Below are positions 62,017 to 64,000 of a stretch of DNA of 64,000 bases, one piece after another. The stretch's first letter is position 1. The number at the start of each line of letters is the position of its first letter. The position numbers were made by a program, and so were the translations under genes. The stretch covers positions 493,730-557,729 of the forward strand of contig NZ_FONS01000001.1 in NCBI RefSeq assembly GCF_900112985.1, written 5' to 3'. A model generated the notes under the pieces. That model searched no databases, was not told the DNA's origin, and saw only the letters and a program-made list of their open reading frames with translations. Source of the DNA: Pedobacter antarcticus. Lineage in GTDB: Bacteria; Bacteroidota; Bacteroidia; Sphingobacteriales; Sphingobacteriaceae.

Positions 62017-62046
62017 ACAATAAATATTAGGTTTTAAGAGGCTGAC

Positions 62047-62065
62047 ATTCTTTAGATTAAAGAAT
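62047..62065. repeat. Inverted repeat upstream of the outer-membrane barrel gene
   Basis: ATTCTTTA-GAT-TAAAGAAT has eight-base perfect arms, 31 bases before the start at 62016. It is a possible operator. Confidence 0.3.
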
Positions 62066-62194
62066 TCCTCTACAATATAGGGATTTTCGGAGAAGACAAA
62101 TAAAAAATTGGCTTGAGACTATTCTGATCAGATTAATCTTATAAATTCAAAAAAGCATTTATCTTTAGGCTCAAATTTTACAATTATATTCTTT

Positions 62195-62755
62195 ATGGCA
62201 AAGGCATCTGAAATTAAAGTAGGAAATATTTTACGTTACAACAGTGAACTGGTAACAGTTACAGAATTCATTCACCGTACACCAGGTAAAGGCGGAGCTT
62301 TCTACTTAGGTAAATTCCGTAATATTAAAACCGGAAAAATAGTTGAAGCACGTTTAGGAACAGATGAGCAGGTGGAAATATGCCGTGTTGAAACCAATGA
62401 CTATCAATACCTGTATGAAGACGGTGATTATTTTGTGGTAATGGATAATGAAACATTTGATCAGTTTAACATTCCTAAAGCATTATTTGGACCGGCTGCT
62501 AAATATTTAAAAGAAGGAATGAGCGTAGTGGTTTCTTTTGAAAGCGAAGAACCTATTATGGCCCTTACACCGAATTTTGTAGAACTGGAAATTACTTATG
62601 CGGAACCAGCTGTAAAAGGTGATACTTCTTCAGGTGCATTAAAATATGCCACATTAGAAAATGGAGTCGAAGTTAAGGTACCTTTGTTTGTGAATCAAGG
62701 TGATAAAGTTAAAATAGACACCCGTACAGGTGAATACATAGAGCGTGTAAAATAA
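62195..62755 (+). CDS. efp: Translation elongation factor P
   Basis: A 186-residue factor that rescues ribosomes stalled at polyproline. Three beta domains are seen: the KOW-like domain 1 with the tip loop TPGKGGAFY carrying Lys32 (E. coli Lys34), the OB domain 2 (about 65-127) and domain 3 ending GALKYATLENGVEVKVPLFVNQGDKVKIDTRTGEYIERVK (consensus signature GDKVKIDTRTG-Y). No EpmA/EpmB or EarP gene is in the window, so the modification state is unknown. It is followed by a strong terminator. Confidence 0.97.
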   Translation: MAKASEIKVGNILRYNSELVTVTEFIHRTPGKGGAFYLGKFRNIKTGKIVEARLGTDEQVEICRVETNDYQYLYEDGDYFVVMDNETFDQFNIPKALFGPAAKYLKEGMSVVVSFESEEPIMALTPNFVELEITYAEPAVKGDTSSGALKYATLENGVEVKVPLFVNQGDKVKIDTRTGEYIERVK

Positions 62756-62786
62756 TTTACATTCAAAAAAGCATCACGGATATCCT

Positions 62787-62828
62787 AAAATGCCCCCGAA
62801 AAGTCAGACACTTTCCGGGGGCATTTTT
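62787..62828. terminator. Bidirectional terminator between efp and the SusD-like gene
   Basis: Arms AAAATGCCCCCGAAAAGT (62787-62804) and ACTTTCCGGGGGCATTTTT (62810-62828), with one mismatch, make a very stable hairpin with T residues on both sides. It separates convergent genes. Confidence 0.88.
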
Positions 62829-62851
62829 ATGACTCAGAATTGGCCTTTCAG

Positions 62852-64000
62852 CTAATTCACATCAAACCATAACTTAGTGGTCAGCAGGTCGGGACCCTGG
62901 CTCGCAACTGCATTTTTATAGCTTTGAATATTTAAAGATTGTTCTGTTCCGGGGTAAATGAAACGTACCGGAATTTCGCCATTTAAAACCGTGTTAACCG
63001 AGGCTTTCAGCACCGGATAATCCAACCTGCGCCTCTCGGCCCAGGCCTCAAGGCCCTGCCCAAATAAAGCCAGCCATTTTTGTTCACCGATTGATTTCTT
63101 GTAGTTACCCGGATCATATTGAGCGAAGGGCTGAGCTACATAAGCTGCCGCAGCGGCATCAGAAATATTATACTGTCTGAAAGAAGCTTTAATCCCCTGC
63201 TGATAAAGATCTGCAGCATTTTCAGTTGTGAATCCCCTGGCAGCAGCCTCTGCCCTGTCAAACAGTAATTCTGCATAACTGAAGATTACAGCCGGGGCCT
63301 GAGGTAAAAGAAAGTAAGCGCCTGGCTTAGATACCTTTGCAAAACCTAATGCACTCGCTTCAGAGTTCGTTAGTCCGTTTGGTAAACCAACATACTCTTC
63401 TGGTGTAGGCGTCTGCGTCTTACTGGCATAAACTGCTAGTCTGGGATCTTTAAGCTCGGACAACTTATCGACGATTGTTTTGCTGATCCGGTAATCGTCA
63501 CGGGTTTCAAACTGTGCGCTAATCGGATTCTGTTGAGGAGAGGTCTGATAAATTAACTGTGCTATATCTGCATTCTCACTAATCAATGCATCATTATCTG
63601 CCTTAATCTCATCAAATACTTGTTTTGCTTTTGCAGGTTCCCGGTCTGCGATACGCAATGCAATCCGGACCCGGAGTGAGTTAGCCAGTTTTTTCCAGCG
63701 CGAAATATCTCCATTGTAAATAATATCGCCTCCGATTGCCTTGCCAGCCGGATTGAGTACCGTTTTAGCGGCTTTCAGATCTTCCAGCAAGCCGAAATAT
63801 ATATCTTTCTGTTTGTCATAAGCAGGCGTAATAAACTCGTTTAGTTTCCCGGCCTCAGTATAAGGCACATCGCCATACGCATCTGTCAGCAGAAGAAACA
63901 CCCATGAACGTAAGACCAGGCCAACGCCCCGGTAATTCGGATTATCCTGTGCATCGCCGGCTTCGATTATCTTGTTAAAAGCAATGATACCTTGAGAATA
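62852..64000 (-). CDS. SusD/RagB-like lipoprotein (SusD-like_2 type), 5' end beyond window
   Basis: The C-terminal 382 residues of a nutrient-binding outer-membrane lipoprotein. The frame stays open to base 64000, so the start and signal peptide lie outside; a GTG at 63901 is internal. Landmarks are VLRSWVFLLLTDAYGDVPYTEA, YNGDISRWKKLANSLRVRIALRI, the ETRDDYRISKTIVDKLSELKDPRLAVYA stretch and IFSYAELLFDRAEAAARGF, followed by EQKWLALFGQGLEAWAERRRLDYP. These match the SusD-like_2 family. A SusC gene would be expected just upstream, beyond the right edge. Confidence 0.92.
   Translation of the reverse strand, partial: YSQGIIAFNKIIEAGDAQDNPNYRGVGLVLRSWVFLLLTDAYGDVPYTEAGKLNEFITPAYDKQKDIYFGLLEDLKAAKTVLNPAGKAIGGDIIYNGDISRWKKLANSLRVRIALRIADREPAKAKQVFDEIKADNDALISENADIAQLIYQTSPQQNPISAQFETRDDYRISKTIVDKLSELKDPRLAVYASKTQTPTPEEYVGLPNGLTNSEASALGFAKVSKPGAYFLLPQAPAVIFSYAELLFDRAEAAARGFTTENAADLYQQGIKASFRQYNISDAAAAAYVAQPFAQYDPGNYKKSIGEQKWLALFGQGLEAWAERRRLDYPVLKASVNTVLNGEIPVRFIYPGTEQSLNIQSYKNAVASQGPDLLTTKLWFDVN

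Noticed and set aside
1..64000. CRISPR arrays, tRNA genes, insertion sequences or prophage genes
   Set aside because: No regularly spaced repeats, cloverleaf-like sequences, transposase, integrase or phage structural motifs were seen in either strand by reading.

Overview
The window looks like chromosome from a Bacteroidota member of the Sphingobacteriaceae, most likely Pedobacter or a close relative. The evidence is a SusC/SusD pair plus a second SusD-like gene, several TonB-dependent receptors, many lipoproteins with Cys-Lys-Lys-Asp type N-termini, DUF4142, DUF1080, DUF4397, DUF5117-type and GH95/GH20 families, promoters of the TTG-N19/20-TAnnTTTG type, and little Shine-Dalgarno sequence. 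No tRNA, rRNA, transposase, phage gene or CRISPR array was seen. Gene order looks like ordinary accessory chromosome, not a mobile island.

Layout. 1-1585: the 3' part of a gene with protein-kinase-like motifs, then peptidase E. 1593-7184 (minus): a cobalamin-riboswitch-controlled uptake operon with a BtuB-like TonB receptor, two BtuG-like beta-propeller lipoproteins and a third surface lipoprotein. 7410-10262: DoxX-like membrane protein, an exported amidohydrolase and a DUF1080 protein. 10719-15410: a SusC/SusD pair with terminator. 15513-20379: DUF4142 lipoprotein, a small M35-like lipoprotein, and purL. 20594-25007: an osmolyte-uptake operon (outer-membrane porin, ProV, ProW, ProX) with a clear promoter, a long leader that may be structured, and a terminator. 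25017-30494: small secreted protein, S9 peptidase, SMP-30-like propeller, lspA, YccF and a second DUF4142 protein.

30893-34272 (minus): DNA ligase D and an AlkB-like dioxygenase, a likely repair unit. 34331-39695 (minus): a secreted M28 peptidase, a TlpA-like thioredoxin and a large zinc metalloprotease. 39962-44480: an MDR oxidoreductase, then an SDR/IlvD-type sugar-acid dehydratase pair divergent from an AraC regulator. 44528-52743: lipoproteins, a BamA/TamA-like barrel, DUF1349, a Crp/Fnr regulator, a Gfo/Idh/MocA oxidoreductase, a HAD-IIA hydrolase broken by a one-base frameshift at an A AAA AAG heptamer, DUF3891, a membrane EEP hydrolase and DUF4397. 52887-59564: a LacI regulator, GH95 alpha-L-fucosidase, a small basic secreted protein and GH20 beta-hexosaminidase. 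59608-64000: an outer-membrane beta-barrel receptor, elongation factor P, and a SusD-like lipoprotein running off the right edge.

Much of the window serves uptake and processing of nutrients at the cell surface: B12, glycans, peptides and osmolytes. The points most worth a second look are the frameshifted HAD gene, the possibly structured leader of the porin-ProVWX operon, the duplicated BtuG-like proteins, the kinase-like gene at the left edge, and three genes whose -7 promoter box abuts the start codon. I found no clearly new multi-gene system.
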